This document shows, piece by piece, positions 31,641-42,220 of a DNA stretch of 64,000 bases. Below the pieces are notes generated by a model, which was given only the letters and a program-made list of their open reading frames with translations, ran no database searches and was not told where the DNA came from. Made by a program: the position numbers and the translations under genes. Position 1 is the first letter of the stretch; every line of letters begins with the position of its first letter. Source of the DNA: Orientallactaga sibirica. Taxonomy: Eukaryota > Chordata > Mammalia > Rodentia > Dipodidae. The DNA is taken from NCBI GenBank assembly GCA_036365145.1, contig JAEOAD010000026.1, positions 5,170,001-5,234,000 on the forward strand, read 5' to 3'.

Positions 31641-32968
31641 AATTTTTATTTTTTTATTGACAGTTTCCATAATTGTAGACAATAAACCATGGTAATCCTC
31701 CCCCCGCACATTCCCCTTTGAAACTCCACTCTCCATCATAACCCCTCCATCTCTCAATCAGTCTCTCTTTTATTTTGATATCATGATCTTTTCCTCCTAT
31801 TATGATGGTCTTGTGTAGGTAGTGTCAGGCACTGTGAGGTCATGGATATCCAGGCACTTTGGTGTCTGGAGGAGCATGTTGTAAGGAGTCCTACCCTTCC
31901 TTTGGCTTTTACATTCTTTCCGCCACCTCTTCCACAATGAACTCTGAGGCTGGGAAGATGTGATGGAGATATTTCAGTGCTGAGCACCCCTCTGTCACTT
32001 CTTCTCAGCACCATGGTGCCTTCTGTGTCATCCCAAGGTCATTGCCACCTGAAAAGAGAAGCTTCTTTAACCAAAAGTGAGAGTCGCATTAATATATGGG
32101 CATGGACATTACGAGAAGTGCTTACTGAGCAGTTTTGGTGAACATAGTATATTCGTTTAGCCAGACACCAGCAGACACCCTCAGGGCTCATGACTACCCC
32201 TGTTGTAGGTTTTCAGTATCAGGGATGTATTCCCTCCCATAGAGCGGACCTCCAGTCCAATTATAGAGTGGTTGATTTCTCCCATAACTGACATGCCTTG
32301 CATTGCACCTGTTGGCTCATTTGGCCTGGCTGGCCAAATTTAAGGCTTGCAGTGTCCATTGTTCAGTATCACCACTGGTGATTTCTCTCTCTTCCATTGA
32401 ACTGCATGCAACATAGCTTTTTCCAGCTTTTGTCCACATGGAGGTTTTCAGCTCAGCTCCAGCAGGATTTCTCAGTGACCTTGCAGCCCAAGCATGTGGA
32501 GTCTTCAGCAATAGGGTCTTACCATCTATTCCTGGTGGGAAACCAAGGGCCTCAGCAATGGCCTATAATGTTTTGGGGGTATCCATGACCTCCCTGGCCA
32601 ACAACTCACTGGAAGGTATCCCATCCCTGGCACTGAAAATTTTCTGGTAACAATCTATGGCTCCTGAGTGTTCCATTATCCAAAAAAGTAGGTTTCCATA
32701 TGACTTACTTATTTCCTCTTAGATTTTGATTAGCCCTCCCTCCACCTTTCCTTTACTCAATCTCTTCCCCTGACCTCACTTAGACCTTTTCGCCCCCATT
32801 AATCTGTTCTTCTACCTACATATATACAATGCCATCCTATTAAGTCCCCCCTCCCTCCCTTTCTATTCCCTTTACATCCCCTTTCTAGCTTACTGGCTTC
32901 TGCTACTGAGTTTTATTCCTACTCACAAAGAAGTCCAATCATTTGTAGGTAGGATCCACACGTGAGAG
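31641..32968 (-). mobile_element. L1-type LINE, 3' terminal fragment (copy 2)
   Basis: Direct homologue of copy 1 and in the same orientation. It extends about 90 bases further in the 5' direction (ggcttctgctactgagtttt and beyond). A C-rich tract (cctccccccgca) lies behind the poly-T, as in the other copies. No coding capacity. Confidence 0.65.
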
Positions 32969-32971
32969 AGC

Positions 32972-33182
32972 CTTTATTATTATTTTTAAAAATATTTTAT
33001 TTATTTACTTATTAGAGAGTGAGAGAAAATGGGCACACCAGGGCCTTTAGCCACTGCAAACAAACTCCAAAATATGTGCCACCTTGTTCATCCAACTTTG
33101 TGTGGATACTGGGGAATCAAACTCAGGTTGTTAGGTTTTATAGGCAAGCACCTTAACCATTGAGCCATCTTTCCACCCCCCC
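32972..33182 (-). repeat. Dip SINE with target-site duplication
   Basis: gcctttatt occurs at both edges. The copy sits at the 5' edge of L1 copy 2. Confidence 0.88.
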
Positions 33183-33785
33183 CCGCCTTTATTCTTAATA
33201 GAAGTTATAAGTGCTCCAAACTTGGTCAAAAGTTGTTTTTAGGGAAAGTAGAACATTGGCCTGTTTATTCAAGCATTTCTGACCCATGTTGGGTTCATCA
33301 GTGAAATTATTGATCCAGTTATATTTGAATAAACATAAATGCTTTTGTTTTGTGGCTTCTGAAAGGGAATTAGTTTTCTATGCGGGACCCTCCAACTTTA
33401 TAGCTGAGGCCTTAATGGAAGATCTGGGTGTTGGGGATGGACAGGTCTTCTGTACCCCTACATCTCCCCCTTGCTGCAGACTTTGTTCCCTCAGCCTAGA
33501 AGCAGACTCGGAATTTTCTTCAAGGGGCTTTAAAGCCTCTTCTTGACCTTACTCTGCTCATGGATGGAAACAGACCTGGAAATTTTGAGTGACTTGCCCC
33601 CTCCCACACATGGGAGCTGACCCAATGCCAGGCTGGCAGCTTCCAAGTCTACTAGCCACATGCCTCCTTTTCACCTGCATTTCAAACAGGAGGAAAGATG
33701 AAAGGACTAGAAATGACAAGGCAGAGGGTAGGAGGGCTCTCATTTGCAAACAGTGTCTTTTGATCTTCACCTCTTTGTTGAACAC

Positions 33786-33827
<42 letters not shown>

Positions 33828-34316
33828 ATCACACAACTAGTAGTCTGAGCACATGGCTCCCTTTGAGGGGCAGTCACTTCTCTTTTAACTAGAAGGCCCC
33901 ACCCCCAGTGGTCTATTTCCCTTAGGGCCCCATACCCCACTCCTCCCTTCTGCTCGGCTGCCAGATGTTAGACTCCTCAGCGAGAATCTCTCAGAACCTT
34001 TTACTGCTTACAGGATGGGTCTAAAAGACCAAGTCCAGGCTGTCTTTCCAAGTTACTGTCCTGAGGAAAGGGGCTCCAAACAAGCTTTGGGCTCATATGC
34101 AGCGTTGCCCATGTTGTGCCTCTTTTTCAAGGCTGCCACCTCCAGGAAGCTCTCTTGGATCTTGCAGTAAAACTATCTCTGAACTTTAAACAACCTGGTC
34201 CTGCTGCTCATTTGGAACTTAATAATATATTATTTTGTGTTGTTTAATATATAGGTGTGTCTGTCTCCTCAACTAGAATGTAAGTTCACTGAGATCTGTA
34301 ACATGTCATCTCTTTT
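33183..34316. other. single-copy DNA, no gene seen
   Basis: Unique sequence apart from a CA microsatellite. A frame of 86 codons at 33286-33546 has no recognised family. Confidence 0.5.
33788..33826. repeat. (CA)n microsatellite
   Basis: About 18 CA units. Confidence 0.97.
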
Positions 34317-34514
34317 TTTTGTTTATTTTTATTTATTTATTTGAGAGAGAGAATAGGCACATATGGGGCCTCCAGCCACTGCAAACGAAGTCTAGATGCA
34401 TGTGCCACCTTGTACATCTGGCTTACGTGGGTCCTGGGGAATCAAGCCTCGATCGGGGGGGGGTCCTTAGGCTTCACAGGCAAGCGCTTAACTGCTAAGC
34501 CATCTCTCTAGCCC
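34317..34514 (-). repeat. Dip SINE, double-B-box subtype
   Basis: gaatcaagcctcgatcgggg is followed by a G-run, then the subtype's aggcttcacaggcaagcg. Confidence 0.9.
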
Positions 34515-34526
34515 CTCCCTCCCACT

Positions 34527-34640
34527 TTTTGAAACTGGAGTCACTGTGTAGCCCAAGCTAACCTCAAACTGGCAGTCTCTATGCCTATTCTGAGTTTTGA
34601 GTTTTTCAGTAGTGAGCGATCATACCTGGTGCCTAGCTCA
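34527..34640 (-). repeat. old B1-related fragment
   Basis: Weak B1 order: gagtcactgtgtagcccaag, then cctattctgagttttgag. Low certainty. Confidence 0.4.
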
Positions 34641-34762
34641 TGACACCTAGGAGTGCTGGCCTGTGCCCCCTCCCCAGTTAACGCTGTGTGTGATGTGTAT
34701 GTGGCACATTCTGCTGCACCTGTGGGTGGACTCAGGCTTACATATTCTTTGCTTTGCTTTTC

Positions 34763-34934
34763 TTCCCTCCCTCCCTCCCTCCCTCCCTCCCTTTTTTGAG
34801 GTAGGGTCTCACTCTAGCCCAGGCTGACCTGGAATTCACTCTATTCTCAGGGTGGAGGCCTCAAACTCATGGCGATCCTCCTACCTCTGCCTCCCAAGGG
34901 CTGGGATTAAAGGTGTGTGCCACCACGCCTGGCT
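34763..34934 (-). repeat. B1 SINE with (CCCT)n in its tail
   Basis: About seven CCCT units precede the tail complement. The body is complete with small changes (gggtggaggcctcaaactca). Confidence 0.92.
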
Positions 34935-34954
34935 TTTGTTTTCCTTCTTAAATT

Positions 34955-35045
34955 AAGTGTGGTATTACACCCCTGTATTCTAGTACTTGGGAGGCAAAGG
35001 CACCAGGATGGGGAGTTCGAGGCCAGCCTAGGCTATAGCCAACGT
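34955..35045 (+). repeat. old B1-related fragment
   Basis: Plus-strand 7SL-type order: taagtgtggtattacacccc, then ttcgaggccagcctaggcta. Confidence 0.65.
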
Positions 35046-35284
35046 AGTGTAAATAGTAAAACTTGCAAAGGGTTAGACATGAGTTTCCTTTCCAAGCTCT
35101 TACCAAATGACATGTTGCATGTGTACTCAGAAAGACAGAAGAGTGTACTTACTACCTCTATACGCATATCACTGCCACTCCATTTAGCAGTTGTCTCATC
35201 TACACCCCATCCCTGTGTCATTTCGAAGAAAGCCAACCACATATTTTCTGTAAATATCTCAGTAAAGATAAAAGACATAATCAT

Positions 35285-35436
35285 GGCAGGGTGTGGTATG
35301 CACACCTTTAACCCTAGCAGTCAGAGAAGCAGAGGTCAGAGGATAGCTGTGAGTTCAATGCCAACCTAAGACTGCATAGTGAATTCCAGGTCAGCCTGGG
35401 CCAGAGACCCTATCTCAAAAAAACAACAACAAAAAA
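35285..35436 (+). repeat. B1 SINE
   Basis: Complete plus-strand copy with CAACAACAAAAAA tail. ataatca(t/c) flanks it. Confidence 0.9.
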
Positions 35437-35454
35437 TTCCATAATCACAAGGCT

Positions 35455-35722
35455 AGCCCACTATCCATCCAACTTGGGTATCCTGGCACTGGCAGAGGGG
35501 GCCTGGGGGGCATTCCGGGTGGAGCCGCAGCCTGTGGGGACCCAGCGGGCGAGGCCCTGGCTTTGCACTGGCCCCTCCATCCGATCTTGGATCCCGCGTG
35601 GGCGCCGCGATGGTATCAGCTTTGCTGTGGGCGGGAACCACAAGATCAAAGGCACCGAGCACTGGGGCGCTTCAAAGCCGCCTGAACAGTCCGGATTGAT
35701 GCCGAGAAAGAAAGAGAGCTGC
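35455..35722. other. GC-rich, CpG-containing patch of unknown origin
   Basis: Composition changes sharply: GC-rich with about a dozen CpG dinucleotides, while the flanks are AT-rich. Frames stay open for about 60-80 codons on both strands (plus-strand 35474-35725 ends KPPEQSGLMPRKKESC). I recognise no protein family. It could be a processed pseudogene fragment, an exon, or a small CpG island. It has no obvious poly(A) tail or flanking duplication. Confidence 0.4.
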
Positions 35723-35750
35723 TGATGTAATCATAGCTTGTGTGACAGGT

Positions 35751-35892
35751 TCCTTTTCTTTTCTTTTCTTTTCTTTTCTTTTCTTTTCTTTTCTTTTCTT
35801 TTCTTTTGTTTTCTTTTCTTTTCTTTTCTTTTCTTTTCTTTTCTTTTTTTTCTTTTCTTTTCTTTTCTTTTTTTCTTTTTTCTTTCTTTCAA
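35751..35892. repeat. (TTTTC)n microsatellite, long
   Basis: More than 20 TTTTC units with a few interruptions, purely pyrimidine except for one G. No SINE body follows it. Confidence 0.97.
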
Positions 35893-36799
35893 CAAAGACA
35901 CCCCTTGTTTGTTTAGTGAGGTGAAGCCTTTGCTGTGCAGGGTGTGCAGGGCATGTGATAACTGGGTGGGGGGGAGCGGTTCAGACCAGTCTGAGTCTGT
36001 GGTCAGGCAGCGCTACATGCAAGTGGCTAGTTTGCAGGTGGGCTTGCAGATGCTCAGGAAAGTCAACCTGTTTTTAAATTTATTTTTACTTTTTATGAAA
36101 AGCAGTTACTTTTCCCCCTTTTCTTAGGGCAGGTCAGGTTTGTTCCCAAGTGACATTCCTAAGATTTTGAAAATGGCATTCCCCTACCTCCTCAAGGACA
36201 CATGCTTTGGCACACACCTGGTGAACCAGGTGGGGATTCAGATCAAAAAGGAGGCTGTCTGTGAGCCGCCTGGTCTGCCTGCCCTGGGCGTTTTTGGGAA
36301 TGAAGCTTATCTGTCCCTTCCCCGGGGTGTGAGAGCCTGGCCCTGCTGCACTGGTGAGCTGAGCTGCCTTGTTGGAGGGCATGGGCCCCAGGATCTGGCT
36401 GAATGCCAGGATTTCCACCACCCCCAGCCGGAGCATTCCCTCAGTATCTATAAAAACCCAGAGACACGTGGCTGTCTTTGGGTGTTCAGAGCTTCTGCTG
36501 ATGCTCCTGCCTTTAGCAGAGTGGCATCAGTGGAACCCTTGAGTACATACCTCTTGGAGAAAAATCACACTCAACATTTTGCCTTCTTGCTTAGTAAATA
36601 GACAGAGCAGCTTCCCCACTGAGCCAGGTTGTTGTATGTTGAGTTCCTTCTCAAGACCTTCCCCCGTGTGAGTTCAGGGGCGGTGGGTCCATGGCATTCT
36701 TCAGCTTAAGTCATGGAGACTGAGGTCCACTTTGGCATCTAGCAGTTGTCTCAACCAAACCCATATTTCCCTGTTTCTTCCTAGCCCATTTCTCTTGGG
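35893..36799. other. single-copy DNA, no gene seen
   Basis: GC-moderate. A 153-codon plus-strand frame at 36140-36601 overlaps a 100-codon minus-strand frame. The plus-strand translation has no domain I recognise and no clear splice context, so I leave it uncalled. Confidence 0.4.
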
Positions 36800-36926
36800 C
36801 AATTCTCACTCTAGCCCAGGCTGACCTGGAATTCACTCTGTAGTCTCAGGGTGGCCTCAAACTCATGGTGATCCTCCTACCTCTGCCTCCTGAGTGCTGG
36901 GATTAAAGGCGTGCGCCACACTCAGC
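36800..36926 (-). repeat. B1 SINE without tail
   Basis: B1 body beginning at ctcactctagcccaggctg; the T-tail and the 'gaggtagggt' piece are missing. Confidence 0.88.
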
Positions 36927-36972
36927 CCTGCTCCATTCTTGATGAGTATTTTAATGAATGTAAGAGCCTCTT

Positions 36973-37172
36973 TTTTTTTTGAGAGAGGGACAGATAGAGA
37001 ATGGGAACGCCAGCATCCTGACTCCAGACGCGTGCACCTCCTTGTGGGCAAGTGTGGCATTGCGCCCTTGCACCGCTTTGTGTCTGGCTAAACGTGGGAC
37101 CTAGAGAATTGAACGGGTGTTACTTAGGCTTAGGAGGCAGGCGCCTTAACTCCTAAGCCATCTCTCCAGCCC
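36973..37172 (-). repeat. Dip SINE, long subtype, with target-site duplication
   Basis: Flanked by aagagcctctt (36962-36972 and 37173-37183). Carries the gtgggcaagtgtggcattgc block; the 'gcctctcagccactg' segment is partly deleted. Confidence 0.93.
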
Positions 37173-37185
37173 AAGAGCCTCTTAA

Positions 37186-37188
37186 ATT

Positions 37189-37243
<55 letters not shown>

Positions 37244-37442
37244 TGAGTGACAAACAGAGAGAGAGAAAGGGGCAGATAGATAGAGAATGGGCACACCAAG
37301 GCCTGCAGCCCCTGCAAAAAACTCCAGATGCATGCGCCACCTTCTGCATCTGGTTTATGTGGGTCCTGGGGAATTGAGCCTCAAACCGGGGTTCTTAGGC
37401 TTCACAGGCAAGCGCTTAACTGCTAAGCCATCTCTCCAGGTC
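37186..37442 (-). repeat. Dip SINE, double-B-box subtype, long (TTTA)n tail
   Basis: About 14 TTTA units. B-box region gaattgagcctcaaaccggg. Head complement ccatctctccaggtcccc. Confidence 0.93.
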
Positions 37443-37753
37443 CCCCCCTCTTTTAAATTATGTTTCTACCACTTGTATCCCGATCTTCCCTTCCATTTCT
37501 CAGGTGGGTTGGGAACAGACCTAGAGATCTTGCTTCACTCAGAAAAGGTGAGAGGTTGCAAGGATCAGGGCCCACCTAAGGCATGGGGTTGACTGTGGAC
37601 ACCCTGTTATGCTTGAGTGACTTATTCTTTGGTGTATCTGAAATAAGAGTTCATTTTCCTTCTAAATCTTGCCCTCCCTACCTCCCCATGCAAAGCGATG
37701 TGGCAGTATGGCCTTGTGGCTACAGTGAGTGTGGGCCTAAAGTTTCTATATGA

Positions 37754-37963
37754 GGTTGGGGAGATGGCTTAGCGGTTAAGGTGCTTGCCTACAAAGACAA
37801 AGGACATAGGTTCAATTGCCCAGGACCCACGTAAGCCAGATGCACAAGGTGGCACATGTATCTGGAATTCATTTGCAGTGGCTGGAGGCCCTGGCATGCC
37901 CATTCTCTCTCTGCTTCTTTCTCCCAAATAAATAAATAAAAATAAAAGTATTTTTTTAAAAAC
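37754..37963 (+). repeat. Dip SINE with target-site duplication
   Basis: Flanked by aaagtttct(a/g)tatga (14 of 15 identical). Confidence 0.94.
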
Positions 37964-38175
37964 AAAGTTTCTGTATGATATTAACTAAAAAAAAAGACAG
38001 CCTGGGGGATTGAAGCTCAGCCTTCACATGTGCAGAGTAACATTTGCAGAGCATTTGTGAGGCATGCATGAACACCACCATGATGCTGCCTACAAGAAGC
38101 ATCTTTCCTGCTCCTGCTACCAGACAAACCAAACCAACTTCACTTTCCCATCTCTTTTTTAAAAGTGAAGGTTTA

Positions 38176-38388
38176 GGGCTGGAAAGATGGCTTAGCAGTT
38201 AAGCACTTGCCTGTGAAGCCTAAAGACCCCGGTTTGAAGCTTGATTCCCCTGGACCCACGTAAGCCATATCCACAAAGTGGCACATGCTTCTGGAGTTCG
38301 TTTGCAGTGGCTGGAGGCCCTGGCTTCCCCATTCTCTATCTGCCTTTTTCGGTCTCTGACGCTCTCCAATAAATAAATAAACAAAAAC
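38176..38388 (+). repeat. Dip SINE, double-B-box subtype, with target-site duplication
   Basis: Flanked by the perfect 14-bp repeat aaagtgaaggttta. B-box region ccggtttgaagcttgattcc. Confidence 0.95.
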
Positions 38389-38402
38389 AAAGTGAAGGTT
38401 TA

Positions 38403-39090
38403 GGTAGTCTTTTCAGTTCATTTTTATAGCCACCCATGAGATAATTGGAGGCATCATGGAATGTAAAAGACAAAAAAGAATACTGACCAAAACTCTTGTG
38501 TTGTTTTACCACAAAAGCAGACTGTGGTCTTGGAAAGTTCTTGCTGAGAGATTTGGAGTTTTATTAAGAATACCAGGAAGCCAGTGGCCTTTGAGCAATG
38601 CTTGAACTCCAAGAGGGAAAAATCAACTGTTGTGATCGTCGATTCAGAAGCTGCCTTGTTTTCATGATGTAAGGGTGACTTTAGGTCCTAGGATTCCATG
38701 TTCTGTCTCACATGTTAACATTTGGAACTGGATGACTTTTTGTTTGGGAGCCAGTCCTGTGCATTGTAGAATGTTAAGCATCAGGGCTGGTAGCAAACCC
38801 CCTTGCTATGAATGACAAGTAGAGGTATCTCCAGATACTGCCAAACGTCCTCTGGTAGAGGAGAGACAAAATTGAGAACTACCGCCCTTGGAATTTTATA
38901 GTGTTAGTATTGAATTATGGTTACCCACTACAAATAAATTATAATGAAAATGAAATCTTTAATGATTTTTATACTTTAGCAGAAGACTAGTTATCTGATC
39001 CTATTGGGGTCTCTGGGTGGTTGAATATTTGGAAAGGCTAAGTTGAAACAGGGAATGATTTAAAATGAATAATGGTGTAAAGTTAAGAGT
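38403..39090. other. single-copy DNA, no gene seen
   Basis: AT-rich unique sequence without repeats or exon-like structure. Confidence 0.5.
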
Positions 39091-39092
39091 CT

Positions 39093-39212
39093 TCAGCTGG
39101 GCATGGTGGTATATGCCCATAATCCTATCACCTGGAAGACAGGCACAGGAGGGTCAGGAGTTCAATACCAGCTTGGGCTACATGAGATACCATCTCAAAA
39201 AAAAAAGACACA
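39093..39212 (+). repeat. old B1-related SINE
   Basis: cagctgggcatggtggtata, then ccagcttgggctacatgaga, then an A-run. Confidence 0.75.
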
Positions 39213-39219
39213 AACATAA

Positions 39220-39312
39220 TTATGGGTGGTACTTGTATTGTACCTCACCAGAACATGTGCTTAGCATGCCCAAGACTCTGGGTTCAGTCCCCAGCACTCC
39301 TCCCCACAAAAA
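39220..39312 (+). repeat. ID-like element
   Basis: tRNA-derived segment with cttagcatgcccaagactct and a B-box-like gggttcagtccccagcac, then an A-rich tail. It follows an old B1 in the same orientation. Confidence 0.65.
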
Positions 39313-39317
39313 AAGAA

Positions 39318-39462
39318 AGCCGGGTGTGGTGGTACACATCTTTAATCCCAGCACTCAGGAGGCAGAGGTAGGAGGATCACTGTGAGTTCGAGACTACATA
39401 GTGAATTCCAGGTCAGCCTGAGCTAGAATGAGACCCTACCTCGAAAAAACCAAAACCAAATA
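39318..39462 (+). repeat. B1 SINE
   Basis: Plus-strand copy missing the 'gaggccaccctga' block (gagttcgagactacatagtg). Confidence 0.92.
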
Positions 39463-39517
39463 TAAAAGAAAAGATAAAAGGAAATTTGTAGGGAGACATT
39501 CAAGCCCAGGCCTTTGG

Positions 39518-39606
39518 GAATGGGACCTAGAATTCACTAGGTAGTCTCAGGGTGGCCTCGAACTCAATGATCTTCCTACCTCTGCCTCCTGAGTATCATG
39601 CCCAGC
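39518..39606 (-). repeat. B1 SINE fragment
   Basis: Central and 5' portion, with the 'tgctgggattaaagg' block deleted (ctgagtatcatgcccagct). Confidence 0.85.
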
Positions 39607-39609
39607 TTT

Positions 39610-39868
39610 TCTTTTTTTTTCTTTCTTTTTCTTTTTTTTTGAGAGAGAGACAGAGAGAGGGAGAGGGAGACAGACAGAGAATGGGTGTGCCAGCAGCCTC
39701 TCAGCCACTGTGAACAAACTCCAGATGTGTGTGCCCCCTTGTGGGCAAGTGTGCCATTGTGCCCTTGTGTCACTTTGCATCTGGCTAAACGTGGGACCTG
39801 GAGATTGGAACTGGCATTTTTAGGCTTAGCAGGCAGGCGCCTTAACCACTAAGCCATCTCTCCAGCCC
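39610..39868 (-). repeat. Dip SINE, long subtype, with target-site duplication
   Basis: Inserted at the head of the B1 fragment. catgcccagct(t/c)ttctt is found on both sides. Confidence 0.93.
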
Positions 39869-39945
39869 CATGCCCAGCTCTTCTTAAAGTTTTATATTAC
39901 CCTCAATCTTGAGCCATCATTTATAATTTACATTTCTGTTCCTGT

Positions 39946-40104
39946 TTATTTATTTATTTATTTTGAGGTAGGGTCTCACTCTGGCCCAGGCTGACCTGGA
40001 ATTCACTATGTTATCTATGGGTGGCCCCGAATTCACGTTGATCCTCCTACCTCTGCCTCCCGAGTGAGTGCTGGGATTAAAGGCGTGCGCCACCACGCCT
40101 GGTG
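39946..40104 (-). repeat. B1 SINE
   Basis: Complete; a 4-base GAGT duplication (cgagtgagtgctggg) distinguishes it. Confidence 0.92.
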
Positions 40105-41863
40105 GGAAGCTCTTTTTTAAGATTGCCTCCTTAGGAACCAGAGGATTGGGTTTAAGCTTGTGTTTATGCTTTCTTCATGGGTTTTGGGCATGCCTTTTGG
40201 TGCTACGTGCCGCAAACTGCCATCTGAGAAGGTTGTCCCACAGGTTACACACAGGCCACATGACAGGAAATGCATTTGTAATGTTCTCTTGGACACTACT
40301 TCATTGTTATGAGCCAAGTGGATGGGCTCTTGTGACTATGCTTTGGCTGCCTCTTGCTCATTGACTTCAGAGCCCTTGACCCTCATGGTGATGGCTTTTG
40401 GTTAGAAGACACTGAAGAGGCTTTTTTCAGTGAAGGTTCATGCTTACTGCTGAGCAGTCGGAGCTGGATCATTGTCAGGTCTTGCTTGGTTGGAGTTTGC
40501 TGGCTCCTAAATGATGTTGTGTGAAACCAGCCTGGGATGAGGGGCAGCAGGTGAAGCCACTGGAGACTGGGCAGGGACATAAGAAGCAGCTAGCTTGCCA
40601 GGGTTCTCATCACAGGTGCTTTACCATGCTCTGGCATTTATACACATTGAGTGACTTGGCGAGGCCATGCTCCCTAAGAGGAAAACAAGTAATTATCTCG
40701 GTGTACCATTTTAAGGTGTTGGAGAAAACAGTATTTACTTTTGCCAGGATGCTACTCTTCTTTTTCCAGTGATTCCTCATACTTTAAAGGATCTTTCCAT
40801 GTGGTGCTTCATACATTGGAGAAATGTAGCCTGCTTAATTAAAATGGAGCACAACCTGCTCGATGAGTACCTGAGTAACCCAGAGAAGACTGAAGTTTCG
40901 TAGTGTGAGGAAAACTCTGGATTAGTGGCCCAAAGCTGTGGCAGGTAAGGCACAAATTCTGCCAGCATTGGGATTGAGAGAGAGGCAGCAGTTGAAGAGT
41001 CTCCTCCGCTGTTGGAGAACTCCACAAGTGCATCCATCCATCCATCTGTCATCTACCAGTGCTGCGAGATGCGCAGTGGGAAAGATCATGGAGCCAGTAC
41101 TGTACTGGGGAACTTAGAGACTCCTATTCAGTCATTGGCTACTCCTATACAAAGAACTTATGATTGAGGAATAGCTAAGCTTTGGTCAAATGGCAATATA
41201 TGAGTAGGGTTCCTATGGTCACAAAAGGCATAGGTGTGATGGGGACATGCCGAGCTAAATGTCATATACTGTAGAAAGCCAAGAGGAGTGCATTACGGAT
41301 GACACAGGCCATTGCCAGGCACGGTGAACGGGAGAGACAGGTAATGGTGTATACGGCATGTGGCACCTGTAGCTAAGGCTCAGGTGAGAAACTCGTCCTG
41401 CTCAAGCGTGGAGAACCTATTCCACACCACATAGGGTCGTCAGTGAGGGCTTGTTAAAAGCCATGGATGAAAGCATGGAGCTGGGGAGTCTGTGGACACT
41501 GGACAGCGGAAGATGTTGCTTATCGTAGTGGGGTCTAACTCCTCTCCTGGCCTTGGTTTTCCCCACCTGTAAAAAGTAAGACCTCTGTTTCCAAAGGTCT
41601 TTCCAAGTTCAGTTTTTCAAAATCACAATAGATCTTGACATTGTCAGTAAGAATGTAACTGCCTTTGGTGTTTGATCCACACGAAGGCGGGGACTGACAC
41701 TTCTGGTTCCACTGCCTTTGGAGGGAGCGCAGGAGGTCTGTTCTGCTGACTACCGAATCCTTGTTGGCATGCACAGAATCTCAGGCAGCCAGTCTAGTAA
41801 CCACCAGGTCTCTCTGTGAGTGTCCTTGCAATCTGTCACTAGACTACTGTTCGTCATTTGTCT

Positions 41864-42037
41864 TTTTCCAAAATATTTGTTTATTAGAGAGAGAGAAAAA
41901 AAAAATGGGTGCACCAGGGCCTCCAGACATGTGTAAACACCTTCTGCATCTGGCTTAAGTGAGTCCTGGGGAACTGAACCTGGGTCCTTTGACTTTGTAG
42001 GCAAGTGCCTTAATTGCTAAGCCACTTCTCTTGCCCC
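41864..42037 (-). repeat. Dip SINE, internally deleted (unit A)
   Basis: The body jumps from gggcctccag to acatgtgtaaacacc, losing the 'ccactgcaaac' block. Confidence 0.9.
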
Positions 42038-42219
42038 TCAAAATATTTATTTGAGAGAGAGAGGCAGATAGAGAGTATGGGTACACTGGGACCTCTAGCT
42101 GCTGCAAATGAACTCCAGATGCATGTGCCACCTTGTGCATCTGGCTTTACATAGGTACTGGGAATTGAACCTGTGTCCTTAAAGCCGCAAGCAAGCACCT
42201 TAACTGCTGAGCCATCTTT
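42038..42219 (-). repeat. Dip SINE, cut by duplication junction (unit A)
   Basis: Ends at gagccatctttc where unit B begins. Its cttaaagccgcaagc segment differs from the cttaggcttcgcaagc of unit B. Confidence 0.92.
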
Positions 42220-42220
42220 C

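Larger units (their letters stand above)
40160..42220. repeat. 2.06-kb tandem duplication, unit A
   Basis: First of two direct, adjacent copies. The unit is mostly single-copy DNA ending in two minus-strand Dip SINEs. Its right end falls about ten bases short of the head of the second Dip (gccatctttc joined to gtgtttatgc). Frames of 60-95 codons recur in both units only because the DNA is duplicated; no known protein is apparent. Confidence 0.95.

Noticed and set aside
30332..32650. similar frames shared at about 30.4, 32.4 and 48.4 kb as a small gene family
   Set aside because: They lie antisense within L1 3' fragments and share stops and shifts with them; similarity follows from the repeat.
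36140..36601. 153-codon plus-strand frame as a possible exon
   Set aside because: Open on both strands, low similarity to anything I recognise, and no convincing acceptor and donor pair. A translated search against mammalian proteomes would settle it.
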